A DNA stretch of 64,000 nt from positions 62,001 through 126,000 of the forward strand of contig JAEWOH010000043.1 of NCBI GenBank assembly GCA_023460955.1, read 5' to 3'. The position numbers and the translations under genes are program-made. Position 1 is the first letter of the stretch. Each line of letters begins with the position of its first letter. This DNA comes from Bacillota bacterium. GTDB lineage: Bacteria > Bacillota > Clostridia > Acetivibrionales > DSM-1351. Below, piece by piece: positions 63,355-64,000 of this stretch. A model generated the notes under the pieces. That model saw only the letters and a program-made list of their open reading frames with translations. It searched no databases and was not told where the DNA came from.

Positions 63355-64000
63355 GATAATTGATTCAATTTTTCAATATCTATGCAATTATAAAACTATA
63401 GTTATAACTAAGATGAAACAACGAATTTTTTATACAATATGAAGTACAATTTAATTAATTGTACTTAAGGGTGATATTTGCTTGCTAAGCAGCAGATAAA
63501 GTTATATTAGTTTAAGAAAAATTGACTAAGGATTATATTATGACACATATAGACAAACAGGGATTCTAAATAAATAGAATCCCTGCTGTCTAGCGGATGA
63601 TTTAACTTAAAGTCAAGAAACAACAATGAACTGCTTTTGGTTTCCCTGCATTTATCCAATTACTGCTCTAGTTAACTGCGGCCACCCCAGAGGAGCAGAT
63701 GCAGTACCATGAGCACTAACCGGACGCAAGAAATTTTCAATTACGGGTATGGCAGAAAATAAGTTTTCAACTATCAACTCGATCATCTCCCAATGCTCGA
63801 CATTAAAAAAGCCTTGCAAGTCCTATAATGCTGAATCACACCTATTGGTTACAGTACGACTAACATCATAAAACATAAATTACAACTAAACAACAATTGA
63901 TTGAGAAACAAAGTAGTCCAAAGGTATCATCTCCCAACTTTTTTGGTTAGCTAAACCTTGGCTAATCGGACAAACCTGTGTCCATTGGATACTATAATAT
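63355..64000. other. Gene-poor tail with hairpins
   Basis: No complete gene recognised. AAGTACAATT (63442-63451) / AATTGTACTT (63457-63466) and CAGGGATTC (63558-63566) / GAATCCCTG (63577-63585, with outer AGACA/TGTCT) are hairpins without T-runs. A possible gene remnant lies at 63652-63822 on the minus strand. Confidence 0.5.
63652..63822 (-). pseudogene. Possible gene remnant
   Basis: 57 open codons on the minus strand ending TAA at 63652, reading FFNVEHWEMIELIVENLFSA and continuing with protein-like composition. Beyond the TAG at 63825 the same frame stays open for 17 more codons from an ATG. This looks like a short decayed gene, but I recognise no family and chance is not excluded. Confidence 0.25.

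Noticed and set aside
1..64000. tRNA or rRNA genes, prophage, complete insertion sequences
   Set aside because: None seen: no transposase or integrase motif and no clear tRNA arms in any intergenic region I read; a tRNAscan run would settle the tRNA point.

Overview
The window looks like the chromosome of a low-GC, endospore-type clostridium. Ruminiclostridium (the Clostridium cellulolyticum group) is my best guess. The reasons are strong AGGAGG ribosome sites, frequent TTG/GTG starts, Firmicute gene orders (mltG-trmR-trhP; XRE-cupin next to an acyl-CoA ligase) and anaerobic sugar/glycerol genes. The genus is an inference; no rRNA or marker gene was compared.

Layout. 1-2681: two-component system on the minus strand, its kinase cut by the window start. 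2928-3160 and 17368-17600: two copies of a 233-bp, highly base-paired element with compensatory changes. 3303-8177: glycerate kinase, a small repeat protein and a three-gene GlpA/FAD-oxidoreductase/DUF1667 operon. 8299-28318: housekeeping genes, namely dnaE, TRAP (mtrB), a thioesterase, pgsA, a J-domain protein, an acyl-CoA ligase, mutS2, typA, mltG, trmR and a U32 peptidase (trhP type).

28300-40425: a complete type I-C CRISPR-Cas module (cas3-cas5c-cas8c-cas7-cas4-cas1-cas2, then 52 repeats and 51 spacers). A 26-bp direct repeat copied from the 3' end of the U32 gene flanks the whole module. Between the left repeat and cas3 lies the most interesting signal in the window: a minus-strand mini transcription unit. 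It has its own promoter, a hairpin ending in the exact 11-nt crRNA handle, a guide of about 20 nt and a terminator. The guide matches 16 of 17 bases of a TTC-flanked site just upstream of the cas promoter. It looks like a CreR-type crRNA-like RNA that lets Cascade repress its own operon.

40568-60623: a catabolic island. A PocR/AraC regulator precedes gldA-dhaK-dhaL. A second operon encodes an Fe-alcohol dehydrogenase, a split transketolase, an RpiB-like isomerase, an FSA-like transaldolase, a fucose/arabinose-isomerase-like protein, a second transaldolase and an EamA exporter. Then come a ROK repressor, a DUF4867 protein, an ABC sugar importer without its ATPase, and a GH31 enzyme. The GH31 protein carries every sulfoquinovose-recognition residue known from E. 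coli YihQ. The island is therefore read as sulfoglycolysis: import of sulfoquinovosides, hydrolysis, isomerisation to sulfofructose, C2/C3 transfer or aldol cleavage, reduction of sulfolactaldehyde and export of the C3 sulfonate. Having both transketolase-type and transaldolase-type enzymes, plus dihydroxyacetone kinase, makes the exact route open.

60767-64000: a class B penicillin-binding protein, two small proteins, and a gene-poor tail with a possible gene remnant.
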